DNA of 64,000 nt from Mycoplasma sp. 'Moose RK' (lineage in GTDB: Bacteria > Bacillota_I > Bacilli_A > Mycoplasmatales > Metamycoplasmataceae): contig NZ_JADDYD010000001.1 of assembly GCF_015708155.1 (NCBI RefSeq), positions 742,001 through 806,000 of the forward strand. The letters are read 5' to 3'. The position numbers were made by a program, and so were the translations under genes. Under the pieces are notes generated by a model, which searched no databases, had not been told where the DNA came from, and saw nothing but the letters and a program-made list of their open reading frames with translations. Shown here piece by piece: positions 1 through 11,750 of the stretch. How positions within the stretch are numbered: position 1 is the stretch's first letter; each line of letters starts with the position of its first letter.

Positions 1-9
1 AATGTTAAA

Positions 10-100
10 TGGCGGGCAATGAGGGATTCGAACCCCCGCGGGCTTTCACACCCCTGCCAGTTTTCAAGACTAGTCCCTTCAGCCACTTGGGTAATTGCCC
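10..100 (-). tRNA. tRNA-Ser (TGA)
   Basis: The reverse strand folds as a class II tRNA with a long variable arm, a seven-base acceptor stem (GGGCAAT/ATTGCCC), discriminator G and an encoded CCA. The anticodon loop reads CTTGAAA, giving anticodon TGA. The extra arm marks it as serine. It is the last gene of a minus-strand tRNA cluster. Confidence 0.95.
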
Positions 101-104
101 ATTT

Positions 105-180
105 TGGTGGATCTAACTGGATTCGAACCAGTGACCAGCCGGTTATGAGCCGGGTGCTCTAACCACTGAGCTATAGATCC
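105..180 (-). tRNA. tRNA-Ile (CAT anticodon, probably lysidine-modified)
   Basis: Complete cloverleaf with acceptor GGATCTA, T-loop TTCGAAT and encoded CCA. The anticodon loop is CTCATAA. The CAT anticodon could mean Met or minor Ile. The loop context and body resemble bacterial tRNA-Ile2, whose C34 is converted to lysidine to read AUA, and a separate Met-like CAT tRNA lies about 240 bases away. The Ile assignment is an inference. Confidence 0.8.
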
Positions 181-422
181 ACACTATTATTTCTATATTC
201 AAACAAAAAAGGATCAAAAAAAAAAAAAAATAAAAGGAGGAATTTTATACAAAAAATTTTAGAAAAAAAGTTAATATTAATTTTGAAAGTATGCGAAGTT
301 CTCTTAAAAGATGAAGACCGTAACATAAAAACAAGTAAAGGTAAAGGTGAATACAAAAATAACATGAGTAACATTAAATAATTTAAATAAAAAATTACAA
401 AGTGTTAAACCAATTAAAAATC

Positions 423-499
423 TGGTGGCTCCAAAGAGATTCGAACTCATGACCTTCCGGGTATGAACCGGGCGCTCTAACCAACTGAGCTATGGAGCC
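423..499 (-). tRNA. tRNA-Met (CAT), elongator-like
   Basis: Cloverleaf with acceptor GGCTCCA paired to TGGAGCC, T-loop TTCGAAT and encoded CCA. The anticodon loop is TTCATAC, anticodon CAT. The first acceptor pair is a normal G-C and there is no run of three G-C pairs below the anticodon typical of initiators, so the elongator identity is favoured. The stretch 181-422 between this gene and tRNA-Ile holds no convincing gene, only A-rich tracts. Confidence 0.85.
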
Positions 500-502
500 A
501 TT

Positions 503-579
503 TGGTGGAGAGGAAGGGAGTCGAACCCTCTACCTCCTGCGTGCAAAACAGGCGCTCTAGCCAAATGAGCTACCCCCCC
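503..579 (-). tRNA. tRNA-Ala (TGC)
   Basis: Cloverleaf with acceptor strand of seven G residues paired to CCTCTCC through two G-U wobbles, and an encoded CCA. The anticodon loop TTTGCAC gives anticodon TGC. The all-G acceptor 5' strand is unusual for such an AT-rich genome. Confidence 0.92.
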
Positions 580-585
580 AAAAAA

Positions 586-662
586 TGGTGAAGAAGACAG
601 GATTTGAACCTGCGACCACTACGTCCCAAACGTAGCGCTCTACCAAGCTGAGCTACTTCTCC
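586..662 (-). tRNA. tRNA-Pro (TGG)
   Basis: Cloverleaf with acceptor GGAGAAG/CTTCTTC (one G-U pair), T-loop TTCAAAT and encoded CCA. The anticodon loop TTTGGGA gives anticodon TGG. It is separated from tRNA-Ala by six bases, so the two are probably processed from one transcript. Confidence 0.94.
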
Positions 663-738
663 AACAACTAATTATACACTAAAAAAAATTAAAGACAAAA
701 AATTTTTCATTTTTTTAATTGTTGGCGAATTTTGGGAA

Positions 739-770
<32 letters not shown>

Positions 771-847
771 TGGCGATCACGAGAGGATTCGAACCTCTGA
801 CCACAAGCTTAGAAGGCTCGTGCTCTATCCTACTGAGCTACGTGACC
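771..847 (-). tRNA. tRNA-Arg (TCT)
   Basis: Cloverleaf with acceptor GGTCACG/CGTGATC, discriminator G and encoded CCA. The anticodon loop CTTCTAA gives anticodon TCT. It is the most upstream tRNA of the cluster. A T16A16 tract lies directly behind its 3' end. Confidence 0.94.
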
Positions 848-882
848 ACTTACAAAATTATACCATTTTTTTAATCTGAATT

Positions 883-888
883 TATAAT
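883..888 (+). promoter_or_regulatory. -10 box of rbgA
   Basis: A perfect TATAAT ends eight bases before the rbgA ATG at 897. A start of transcription about seven bases past the box would leave essentially no 5' leader, and no Shine-Dalgarno sequence is visible, so a leaderless mRNA is inferred. Confidence 0.5.
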
Positions 889-896
889 TTTATGTT

Positions 897-1715
897 ATGA
901 AAATAAATTGATTTCCTGGTCATATGGCGAAAAGTGTTAATGATCTTGTTAAAAAGGCGGTTTTAGTTGATCTTTTTATACTTGTTTTGGATGCGCGAGC
1001 GCCGATTTCTAGCTTTAATAGTGAATTTCAAAAAATTGCACCTAATAAATTCAGACTTTTAATTATTACTAAAATTGACTTGGCTGACCAAAAAAAACTC
1101 GTAAAAACAAAAAAATTTTTTGAAAAAAAAAATTTTTTTGTTTTGCTTATAAATTTAAAAGATAATGGCGCAAAAAGACAAATTTTGGCAAAATTAAATC
1201 ATTTAAACAGGTTAAAACAAGAAAAAAATCACAAAGATTTTCAGAATGCGATTATGAAAATCTTTGTTGTTGGAATGCCAAATACTGGAAAATCAACATT
1301 GATAAATTTACTTACAAATTCACAGTTAAAAGTTGGAAATCAGCCCGGAATAACAAGAAATAATCAATGAGTTAGTCTAAACAACTTCCTTTTTCTTGAC
1401 ACACCGGGAATTTTACTTCCAAAAATGGAGGATGAATTAGTAGCAATAAAATTAGCACTTATTGGTTCAATAAAACAGGAAATTATTGACCTGAATTATC
1501 TTGTTGTTAATTCATACATTTTAATTTCGGATTTATATCCAAATTTATTAATAGATTTAGGTATAAATCCGGCAAAAATTGAAAGTGAAATTAATTTTAA
1601 TTTAATAAAATTAGCGCAAATCAAAGGATTCAGGAATAAAAATGACCTTGGTTTAAATAGATGTAGAATTTGGTTTTTGAATTATATTAGACAACAAAAA
1701 ATTACTTTGGATTAA
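897..1715 (+). CDS. rbgA: Ribosome biogenesis GTPase RbgA (YlqF)
   Basis: Predicted 272-residue circularly permuted GTPase that binds the large ribosomal subunit precursor and helps its late maturation. The N terminus has the family signature WFPGHMAK, with the W encoded by UGA. The G4 motif (TKID, near residue 59) comes before G1 (GMPNTGKST, near residue 124) and G3 (DTPG), which is the permuted order diagnostic of the family. Two in-frame UGA codons are read as Trp. The ATG at 897 is chosen because it restores the conserved N terminus, 14 bases past a TATAAT. It is a monocistronic gene converging on the pot operon. Confidence 0.93.
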
Positions 1716-1762
1716 AAAAGTAGAAAAATTTAAGAAAAAATGGGATAGTTTTTCTAATTCAA

Positions 1763-1796
1763 ACAACATTTTCATGTGTAATTACCCAAAATTAAA
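1763..1796. repeat. Dispersed intergenic repeat, copy 1
   Basis: The core ACATTTTCATGTGTAATT followed by a CCCAAAA-type tail recurs in opposite orientation near 55798-55831. Both copies lie in intergenic DNA beside terminators or long A/T tracts. No function is known to me. Confidence 0.6.
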
Positions 1797-1823
1797 AAAA
1801 TAGACGTCATAGACGTCTATTTT
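1797..1823. terminator. Bidirectional terminator between rbgA and pot operon
   Basis: A perfect 11-bp stem (AAAATAGACGT / ACGTCTATTTT) with a five-base loop CATAG has A residues on one side and T residues on the other, so it can stop transcription from either strand. It sits in the 267-base gap between the converging rbgA and potD genes. The rest of that gap holds only the dispersed repeat and the potD palindrome. Confidence 0.8.
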
Positions 1824-1966
1824 CAAATGAAAATCTCAAAAAGTACTGAGCATAAGTGTTTTTTTGAATTTTGATCTCAAAAATTAACTAAAAAGTAAGA
1901 AACATTCTTATTTTTTGCTCCAAAATCCTTATTTTTCATGTGGATTTTGGCAAAAACGAAAAAACT

Positions 1967-2002
1967 ACTTACAGACAAAAAATTAATTTTTTGTCTGTAA
2001 GT
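1967..2002 (-). terminator. 36-bp palindromic terminator containing the potD stop codon
   Basis: Sixteen-base arms (ACTTACAGACAAAAAA and its complement) surround a TTAA centre, giving a perfect palindrome. The TAA stop of potD lies in the centre, so the last residues of PotD are encoded by one arm. On the minus strand the hairpin is followed by a T-rich tract (AGTTTTTTCG). Confidence 0.8.
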
Positions 2003-3698
2003 TATAATAAGTACGAATTTGAGAACTAAGTTGTTCGTCCAAAGGTTTTAAAAAAGTGTAACTAATTGAGTATCTTCCCTCATCAACATTTTCTTCAGTG
2101 GGAAGGTTGCCATGCAAAGTTTGCGTTTTTTGCTGAGCCAAATAAATATTTAAAGCTCGAAGTGATTTTTTCTCACTTGTTTCAGTTTGAATGTTCTCAC
2201 TAGTTAGATTGTTAGGATCAGAAATAATTTCGCCTTTTTTGTCAATAAACACATAAATATCTTCGCCATCTTCAGCTTCACGGACGACTGCAACTTGGTC
2301 GTTAAAATAAAATTTTTTGAAAAATTCAAAGGATTGATTGAATGCTGGTGTGTAATTGATAAAATCAAAATTAGCCAAAAATGGTAATGATTCGTAATCA
2401 AAATTAAAACCTTTTCCTGCTTTGGGTTGAAAAGTTTCATCTTCTGAATTTTGCAAAAAAGCAAAATTCACTTCTGATTTAGCAGCCTGAATTATCTTGT
2501 TGAATTCAAAATCTTCACCTTTGAAAATCGCCTCATACAAAGATTTATAAACTTGGTCAGTAAGTTCGGGTGAAGTGTCTTTCAAAATAATTCAGCCATC
2601 CAAAAGAGTTAAATTATTTTTTGGACGAATAATTGCAACTGTATTTTCCTCTTCAAGTTCTTCATAATTATCCTTGGAATAATGGGCATCTAAAGCATCG
2701 CCATTGTATAAAAAACCAACATCTTGGTTCAAGGAAGGGTCAATTACTGAATTTGCTAAGTCAAGTCCAGATGTTTTAAAAACATTGTGACGCAAATCAA
2801 AATAATCAGAACCAGAAATTTCACCAATATATTTAATAAATCCGTCAACTAAATCTTTATAGTTTTTTTCGGTTATTTTTGTGCCATATTGATTAATTTT
2901 CTCACTTCCAACAAGCAAATTATCGCGCATTGCCTCAGTTCATTCAAAAAAACTATAGCCGTTTTCTTGCAAAGTTTTACCAATTCCAGCAAGACTTTGG
3001 TCAGGAAATTTAAGCCCCTTTTCTTGAATTGAAGCCCGCAAAGCGGGAGTTCAATTGTTTTGAAAGTCTCTTAAATTTTTCCTTTTTCCACCAACTTCAT
3101 AATCACCAATTGTGTAAGCAATTACTTTGTCCTGTGTGTAATAAGGGATAAAAAATTCCCAAAAACGGTCCTTAATTCCATCATTGTCAATATCCAAATC
3201 TTTTGTTGAATCATTGGCATTTTTCATAAATTGATCATACTTGTCAATGTGTTCAACAATTTCTGGGCGAAACATTTTTTCAAAAGCTTTTCTTTTTTTG
3301 TCAATAAAAGCCTGTTTTTCTGAAAGTGAAAAAGTGTCGTAATTTGCTGGTTTTGTGAAAACTTTTGTCAACTCTCAAGTTGGAAAAAGTTTTGCATAGT
3401 CAATTTTTTGTAATTTTCCCTTTTGTGCTAAACGTGCAATTTGGAAATCAGAACCAACACCTGCAATTGTACGATTATCTTCAATTGCTTTTGTAAATTC
3501 ACTAACATCACCAAATTCGCGATAATTAAAATCTTGATTAATTACATCACGCCCAAAATCAGAAATATAGGACTCATAATTGTAAATTACAGGTTTAAAA
3601 GGTAAATAGCCTTTATAAAAAGATGCAATAAAAACAACACTAACTGCAGAAAGTGGCGCTGTAATTCTTAAGAAAATCTTTGCTAAGCTTTTTTTCAT
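1983..3698 (-). CDS. potD: Spermidine/putrescine-type ABC transporter substrate-binding protein
   Basis: A 571-residue extracytoplasmic protein assigned by position as the binding component of the Pot transporter. A hydrophobic N-terminal segment (about residues 8-28) would export or anchor it. No lipobox cysteine is present, so it is probably membrane-anchored rather than lipidated. The region near residues 40-80 (ESYISDFGRDVINQDFNY) resembles the start of the mature polyamine-binding fold. It is longer than the roughly 350 residues of E. coli PotD. At least three in-frame UGA codons are read as Trp. The start overlaps the end of potC. Substrate specificity is inferred only from gene context. 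Confidence 0.82.
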
Positions 3699-4507
3699 CC
3701 TTGTTCCTTTTTGTTTTTATAATAAATTCAAAATAAATTGGAAATTATGAGTAAAAACAACATAATTGTTCCTAGCATTAGCGCTCAAGTTTTAAAAGTT
3801 CCTTGATACAACAAAGTCCCAACTGTTTGTGCGTTTGAAGTTATTTTTGTGATAATAAAATCATCAAAGGAAAGAAAAACTACAACAACAAAAGTGGAAA
3901 TTGCTGCAAGCGACATGTGTTTTAAATAAATTGAAAATCAAGCTCTTAATTTTGAATAGCCTAAATCCTGAGCTGCTTCATATAAACTTAGAGAAAATTT
4001 TTCACTTTGAGGATACAAAAATAAAATTCCGTACGGCAAAGCCATTATAATATGAGAAATTATTGCACGAAAAAGCCCTTCATGCGCTGCGGAAAGTGAC
4101 CCAAAAAGGAAACCTAAAAGTGTCGCAAGTGCAACTGCAGTAATTACATCCGGATTAATAAGCGGAATATTTGAGGACATACTCACATAAGTTTTTACAG
4201 TTTTATTTTTTTGACGTCAAAGGGCGAAAACTGTCAAAAGTGAAATTGCCACAACTGCAGTTGCTGCAAAAAATGCAATAATTAGTGAGTTAATTAAAGC
4301 TGAAAGAAAACTTGTTTTTGTGAATTCATCAAAGGCTTGAAGAGTAAATTTATTTCAAGTTGCAGAGACGAACCCTTTTTTTGAAGGTGCATTGAAGGCT
4401 AAAACTGAACCAACAATGATTGGAATGTAAAAAATTATTAGCAAAAATCAAATGTATGATTTTTTCAAAATCTCATGTTTTTGGAAAAAATCTACTATTT
4501 TAGTCAT
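3683..4507 (-). CDS. potC: Polyamine ABC transporter permease PotC
   Basis: A 274-residue polytopic membrane protein, one of two permeases that form the Pot channel. The MetI-type region around residues 105-190 includes the run ending EAAQDLGYSKLRA, the EAA loop that contacts the ATPase. In-frame UGA codons are read as Trp, including one near the C terminus. The start at 4507 overlaps the potB end by eight bases and the stop lies 16 bases inside potD, so the four genes are translationally coupled. Confidence 0.88.
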
Positions 4508-5360
4508 GTTTAAATCCTTTAATTTTCATAATAACTACTGGTGTAAGTTGAATTAGTCCATAAATTCCAACAAAAATCAAAAGTGTCACAAGAACAAGTG
4601 ATGAAACTCTAGCAAGGTCAAAAGGATTCGAGGTATTTGCAGAATTATTGATTAAATTTCCAATTAATTGGTTTTGTGAACCATTTGGGAGTAATTTGTC
4701 AGAAACAACAATTGAAGTTGCCGCCATCAAAAAAACAATTGCAAACCCAGAAGTTATAGCGCGAAAACTATAAGGAATTACGACTTTTAGCAAAACTCAA
4801 AAACGGTTATAACCTAAATCAGTGCCAGCTTCAAGTAAATTTTTTGGCATATCACGGAAAATTGTGTAAAGTGGAAGCACCATAAAAGGGAAATTAAGGA
4901 AAACTAGCCCTAAAATCATAAAATAATTATTGTTTAGGTCACCTTCATCAAACATTGCTAAAAATAATGCCCGAAGTGCAAATATTTTTGCAATTGTAAA
5001 AATGATTAAAGGTGAAACTATCAATGAAAGTGCATAAATTTTGAAAATTTTTGACTTCGAACTAGCAACTATAAATGCATAAGGAAATGCTAAAAGCAGA
5101 CAAATAAAACCGCAAATTAGTCCTACAAAAATTGAACGACCAATAATTTGTCAAGTTGTTCGGTCTTTAATCAACAGGTGATTGTCAAAATCTTGTCCAT
5201 TTGTTGAAAGTGGAGTTACTGCTTTTACAAAAAGAAGAATTAGGGGAATAATTATTAAAATTAGTGAAATAAAAAAGTATGGAATAACGAGACTGATACG
5301 AGGATTAAGAGATTTTTTTAAATTTTGTCAAGTTTTATCAAAAAAACTAGCTATTTCCAT
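4500..5360 (-). CDS. potB: Polyamine ABC transporter permease PotB
   Basis: A 286-residue inner-membrane permease partnering PotC. It begins [11 protein letters not shown] and has a strongly hydrophobic first helix (near residues 22-42). The EAA loop (LLEAGTDLGYNRF, near residues 175-188) is the ATPase-docking motif. The ATG at 5360 lies 14 bases inside the end of potA. UGA codons are read as Trp at several points. Confidence 0.88.
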
Positions 5361-6681
5361 CTTCAATCTCCATTAAATGAATCGCATCATCGTCTCATTT
5401 TAGAAATACTTCAGTGCCAGTTGCGTAAAAATCATTGGTCTCAACATGAATAATTTTATTTCCAACTTTAATATCAAGTCAATAATATGAGCCTTTATAA
5501 ATAATTTCAATAACTTTTCCTTGAAAAAATCCAGAATTTAGGTCAATGTCAATGTCTTCTGGTCTGATTAGTGCATCCAATTTTTGTCCTGGTCCAAATT
5601 CAGTGTGAATTGTGAAAAGTGATTTTCCAAGAATTTCAACTTGATTTTTTTTTAAAAATTTTGCTTCAAAAAAATTGGAGTCACCAATAAAATTCGCAAC
5701 TCATTTGTTAACAGGAAAATCATAAATTTGTTTTGGATTATCATATTGCGCGATTTTTCCGTTGCGAATAATTGCGATTTTGTCTGATAATTGTAGTGCT
5801 TCGTCTTGATCATGAGTGACAAAAATGAAGGTTAGTGCGAGTTTTTGTTGAATTTTTTTAAGAAAAACTTGCATTTTTTGTCTGATTTTTGCATCTAGCG
5901 CAGACAAAGGTTCATCTAAAAGTACAATTTCTGGTTCAATAACAAGCGATCTTGCTAGCGCAACACGTTGTTTCATACCCCCTGACAATTCTGAAATTGC
6001 ACGATTTTCATTCCCAGTGAGGCCAACAAGTTCAATAATATCCTTGATTTCTTTGTCAATTTCGGACTTTGTGATCTTACGAGTTAAGTACTTTTTTTCA
6101 AAATTTTCCACTTTTGTGAAAACGTAATTTTCTCAATTTGAGTATTTGAAGTCAGAATCATCAAGTTTATCTTGAAGTTTTCTTCTTGTTTTTGGATCTA
6201 AATTTTGATTTTCAAGCTGCATTTCTAATTCATTTTGCAGTTTTATTAATTCTGAAATTTTAGAATTTTGCTTTTTGAGTCAAGTTTCCTTTAATTCAGC
6301 AAGTTTTTTCCATGTTGAATCAGTAATCTCCTCCTTGTTTTTTTTAATTCTTTTTAGTTTTAGTCCAAATTCAATGTTTCCGCGAACTGACAAATGTGGA
6401 AAAAGTGCATAATCCTGAAAAATAGTTGCTGTATCCCTTTTGTGTGCCGGAATGTCCTTAATATCAACGCCATTAAACTTAATTTCGCCACGAGTTGTTC
6501 ACTCAAAACCGCCAATTAGCCGCAAAATTGTTGTTTTTCCAGACCCTGATGGGCCCAAAAGTGTAACAAAATCACCTTTTTTGATATCCAAATTAATTTG
6601 ATCTAAAACTTTTTTATCGCCAAATTCTTTGTCAACATCAACAAGTGAAATAATAATTTCACTTTTTTCAATGCTATTCAT
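5347..6681 (-). CDS. potA: Polyamine ABC transporter ATP-binding protein PotA
   Basis: A 444-residue ATPase that energises uptake through PotBC. Walker A is GPSGSGKTT (about residues 43-51), the Q-loop region reads [12 protein letters not shown], the signature is LSGGMKQR, Walker B is [12 protein letters not shown], and the switch His follows in FVTHD. An insertion of about 90 mainly charged residues separates the Q-loop helix from the signature. Such an insertion is seen in other mycoplasma PotA proteins. The C-terminal part (TOBE-like) ends EIEDGNS. It is the first gene of the operon. Confidence 0.93.
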
Positions 6682-7079
6682 CTAATAATTTCCCCTTTTT
6701 CTAAAAAATTGAAATTTAATTTAAGTAAAAATATGAAAACTTCATTTTTGAAGAAAAATCTCTTCTCTAATGAAGAATAATGGGAAATCTATCAAAAATA
6801 TCAAGTGTTGCAGATTCCAAGAAAAAAGCTGCATCATCAAAAAGAGATGCTTCAAATTTATAAAGGTTTAAAAAATGTAAGTAAATTTTCTCGAAATTCA
6901 TTGATAAAACAAAATTATATTATAATTTTGTATTTTTCAAAAATTTTAAATTTGTTCTTATTTATCAAACAGCAGCAATTTTGAACTATTTATGGTCAAA
7001 TATTTAAAAGAAAATCAGTTTTTTAAGAATTTTATCTTAAAAATTAAGAAATTAAAATGAAAAGCTGTTTAAATAAAAT
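6682..7079. other. 398-base intergenic region upstream of potA
   Basis: No gene of support is seen. On the minus strand two overlapping TATAAT boxes (6914-6919 and 6919-6924) could drive the pot operon with a leader of about 230 bases. The atpC terminator hairpin begins at 7060. A 27-codon plus-strand reading frame at 6780-6863 has no ribosome binding site and is not called. Confidence 0.4.
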
Positions 7080-7092
7080 TTAAACAGCTTTT
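7060..7092 (-). terminator. Terminator of the ATP synthase operon
   Basis: A perfect 14-bp stem (AAAAGCTGTTTAAA with its complement) encloses a five-base loop. The atpC stop codon (7080-7082) lies inside the stem, so the final AtpC codons form one arm. This is the same economy as at the end of potD. The downstream U-run is broken (TCATTTTAATTTC), so efficiency is uncertain. Confidence 0.7.
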
Positions 7093-7340
7093 ACTTCGTT
7101 TTCACTAAAAATTAAAACTTCCACCTTCGATGCATAAACAAGACCTGATTTTAGCTCAAAATTTTTTGAAATTTTACCGGTTTTTGCAAACAAAATTGAT
7201 GGTTTGATGACTCCCGCAAACGGCGTAATTCCAAACTGAGCGACACGGTAACCAATTTCAGTCATAACTGTAACAGCATCAAATTCAGATTCAAAAAAAA
7301 TCCCTTTAGGTGTAAAGATTTTAAGATTAATTTTTTGCAT
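7080..7340 (-). CDS. atpC: ATP synthase epsilon subunit, short form
   Basis: An 86-residue subunit of the F1 central stalk. It contains the N-terminal beta-sandwich (KINLKIFTPKGIFFESEFDAVTV onward) that sits on gamma and the c-ring. The usual length is 130-140 residues, so the C-terminal helical hairpin that inhibits ATP hydrolysis in many bacteria is missing. The ATG lies one base after the atpD stop. The stop is embedded in the operon terminator. Confidence 0.87.
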   Translation of the reverse strand: MQKINLKIFTPKGIFFESEFDAVTVMTEIGYRVAQFGITPFAGVIKPSILFAKTGKISKNFELKSGLVYASKVEVLIFSENEVKAV

Positions 7341-7341
7341 T

Positions 7342-9590
<2,249 letters not shown>

Positions 9591-9620
9591 TTTTTAACTA
9601 TTTTTTCTTTTCCTATTTTA

Positions 9621-11144
9621 TTAAAAAACATGCCCTGAATTAAATTTTGAAATAAAATCTGTAAAATTTTGTAGTAAATTTTGAAAAATTTCACCTTCAA
9701 TTGCTTGATTGTGATTGAATTTTTCTAAAATTTTTTTGATTTCATCATCAGAATCAAGGAATTTTAGAAATGAAATTTTAAATTCTGGAATTAAATTCAA
9801 ATCCAATTTATCAATTAAATGTTCGCGAATTAAAATTAAAAGCATAATTTGTTGATTCTGTGAAAGATGTTGTTGATTTTCTTGCTTTAAAAGTTCATAA
9901 ATTTTATTTCCACGTTCGAGAATTAATTGTGAGCTTGCGCCTAAATCAGACCCAAATTGAGCAAAAGCCTTTAGCTCATTATACTGAGCTAATTCCAATT
10001 TTAGTGTTGAGGATGCTGATTTCATAGCCTTATTTTGAGCTGCTGAACCAACACGGGACACTGATAAACCAACGTCAATTGCTGGTTTTTGCCCTGAATT
10101 AAACAAACTATCGCGCACAAAAATTTGTCCATCTGTAATTGAAATCACGTTTGTAGGGATGTAAGCTGAAATATCACCAGCTTGAGTTTCAATTATTGGC
10201 AGTGCAGTGATTGAACCGCCTCCTTTTTTATCTGAAAGTTGTGAAGATCTTTCAAGTAGATAGGAATGTTGGTAAAAAATGTCACCTGGGAAAGCTTCCC
10301 GACCAGGTGGTCTGCGGAGAAGAAGTGACAAAGTGCGATAAGCAACAGCGTGTTTTGATAAATCATCATAAACTATCAACACATCTTTCCCTGCATTCAT
10401 TCAATATTCGGCAATTGTTACTCCGACATAAGGTGATAAATATTGCAATGGGGAAAGTTCGCTAGCTCCAGCAGAAACGATTGTTGTGTATTCCAAGGCG
10501 CCTTTTTTTTCAAGAAGGGCAACAATTTGGGCAACACTGGAATTTTTTTGGCCAATTGCAACATAAACACAAAAAACATTTTTTCCTTTTTGATTCAAAA
10601 TAGTGTCAATTGCAATTGTTGTTTTCCCTGTTTGTCTATCACCAATAATTAATTCACGTTGCCCTTTGCCAATTGGAATTAGCGAATCAATTGCTAAAAT
10701 CCCGGTTTCCAAACCTCTTTGGACACTTTTTCGGTCCATTATTGAGGGCGCATTTGTGAAAACCTCACTTTTAATGCTATAATCAAAATCGCCTTTTCCG
10801 TCAATTGGTTTGCCTAAGGCGTTGACAACTCGTGATAAAAGTTGATCACCAACTGTGACTGAAATTACAGATTTAGTGCGTTTGACAATTGAACCTTGAA
10901 AAACTGAGTTTTCATCACCCATGATGACAACACCAATCAAATCTTGTTCAAGATTGAGAGCAATACCGAAAACATTGTTTTCGAATTCAACTAATTCACC
11001 AAGTTTGACTTTTTCAATTCCGAAAACAAGAGCGACACCATCGCCAACCAAAACGACTTTTCCGATGTCGTCGTTTTGGACTTTTGTTTCAAAATTTTCA
11101 ATTTCATTTCTGATCAACGCAGTTAGATTTATGTCTTTATTCAT
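9621..11144 (-). CDS. atpA: ATP synthase alpha subunit
   Basis: A 507-residue non-catalytic nucleotide-binding subunit of F1. Walker A is GDRQTGKT (near residue 170). The conserved [10 protein letters not shown] segment containing the arginine finger is intact. One UGA Trp codon ([14 protein letters not shown]) interrupts the frame under the standard code. The length fits the family. It is ten bases downstream of atpH. Confidence 0.97.
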
Positions 11145-11154
11145 GATAAGCGCC

Positions 11155-11721
11155 TTATTTTACGGTATTTTTCTTTGATTTAGTTTGTAAAAGTGTTTGT
11201 CTGAGCGACTTTAGTTGTGAATCAACTGAATTTTCAAAAATGTGATTATCAACAATTATTTTGATTCCTGAAATAAGATTTGGATTTATTTTTTGTGTTA
11301 ATTTGACTTTTCTTTTCAATTTTTCGCCAACTTTTTTCTCAAGACGAGAAATAATTGTGGCAGTTAAAGGAAAAGCGGTCTCAATTTTTCCAAAATCTTG
11401 ACTTAAAAAATGATTTGCCTGAGTAATAAAACTTTTTAAAATGATTTTGAGGTATGAAAAAACATTGTTTTTTACGACAACTTTGAGAAAATTTGTAAAT
11501 AATTTATCAATTTTTTCAACAAAAATTTTATCAATTAAGTCAAATTTTTCCTGTTTTGAAATAAAGTGTGAGCCAAAAATTTTTAGCAATATTCTTTGTT
11601 CTTGAATGATTTCAAGAACAAAGAAAGAGTCAGTTAAAAATTTATCGACTGAGTTTTGGGCAACTGCAATTTCTAATAAGGATTCGGCGTAATTATGGAA
11701 AATTTTTGGATTAATTGTCAT
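11155..11721 (-). CDS. atpH: ATP synthase delta subunit
   Basis: A 188-residue stator protein linking F1 alpha to the b-subunit. The N-terminal helical bundle (YAESLLEIAVAQNSVDKFL) and the C-terminal region with NPNLISGIKIIVDNHIFENS, the conserved G-G-variant hairpin, identify it. The position between atpF and atpA agrees. Confidence 0.93.
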   Translation of the reverse strand: MTINPKIFHNYAESLLEIAVAQNSVDKFLTDSFFVLEIIQEQRILLKIFGSHFISKQEKFDLIDKIFVEKIDKLFTNFLKVVVKNNVFSYLKIILKSFITQANHFLSQDFGKIETAFPLTATIISRLEKKVGEKLKRKVKLTQKINPNLISGIKIIVDNHIFENSVDSQLKSLRQTLLQTKSKKNTVK

Positions 11722-11750
11722 TTTTTAGAGAATTTTTTCCATTTTTTGAA

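Noticed and set aside
105-180. Second tRNA-Met because of the CAT anticodon
   Set aside because: The loop CTCATAA and the tRNA body fit tRNA-Ile2 with a lysidine-modified C34 better, and a Met-type CAT tRNA is present nearby.
171-374. Minus-strand reading frame of 67 codons between tRNA-Ile and tRNA-Met
   Set aside because: It runs into the tRNA-Ile gene, is made of A/T-biased Phe/Leu codons, and lacks a ribosome binding site.
6780-6863. Small plus-strand frame of 27 codons in the gap before potA
   Set aside because: It has no ribosome binding site, an immediate upstream stop and no recognisable product.
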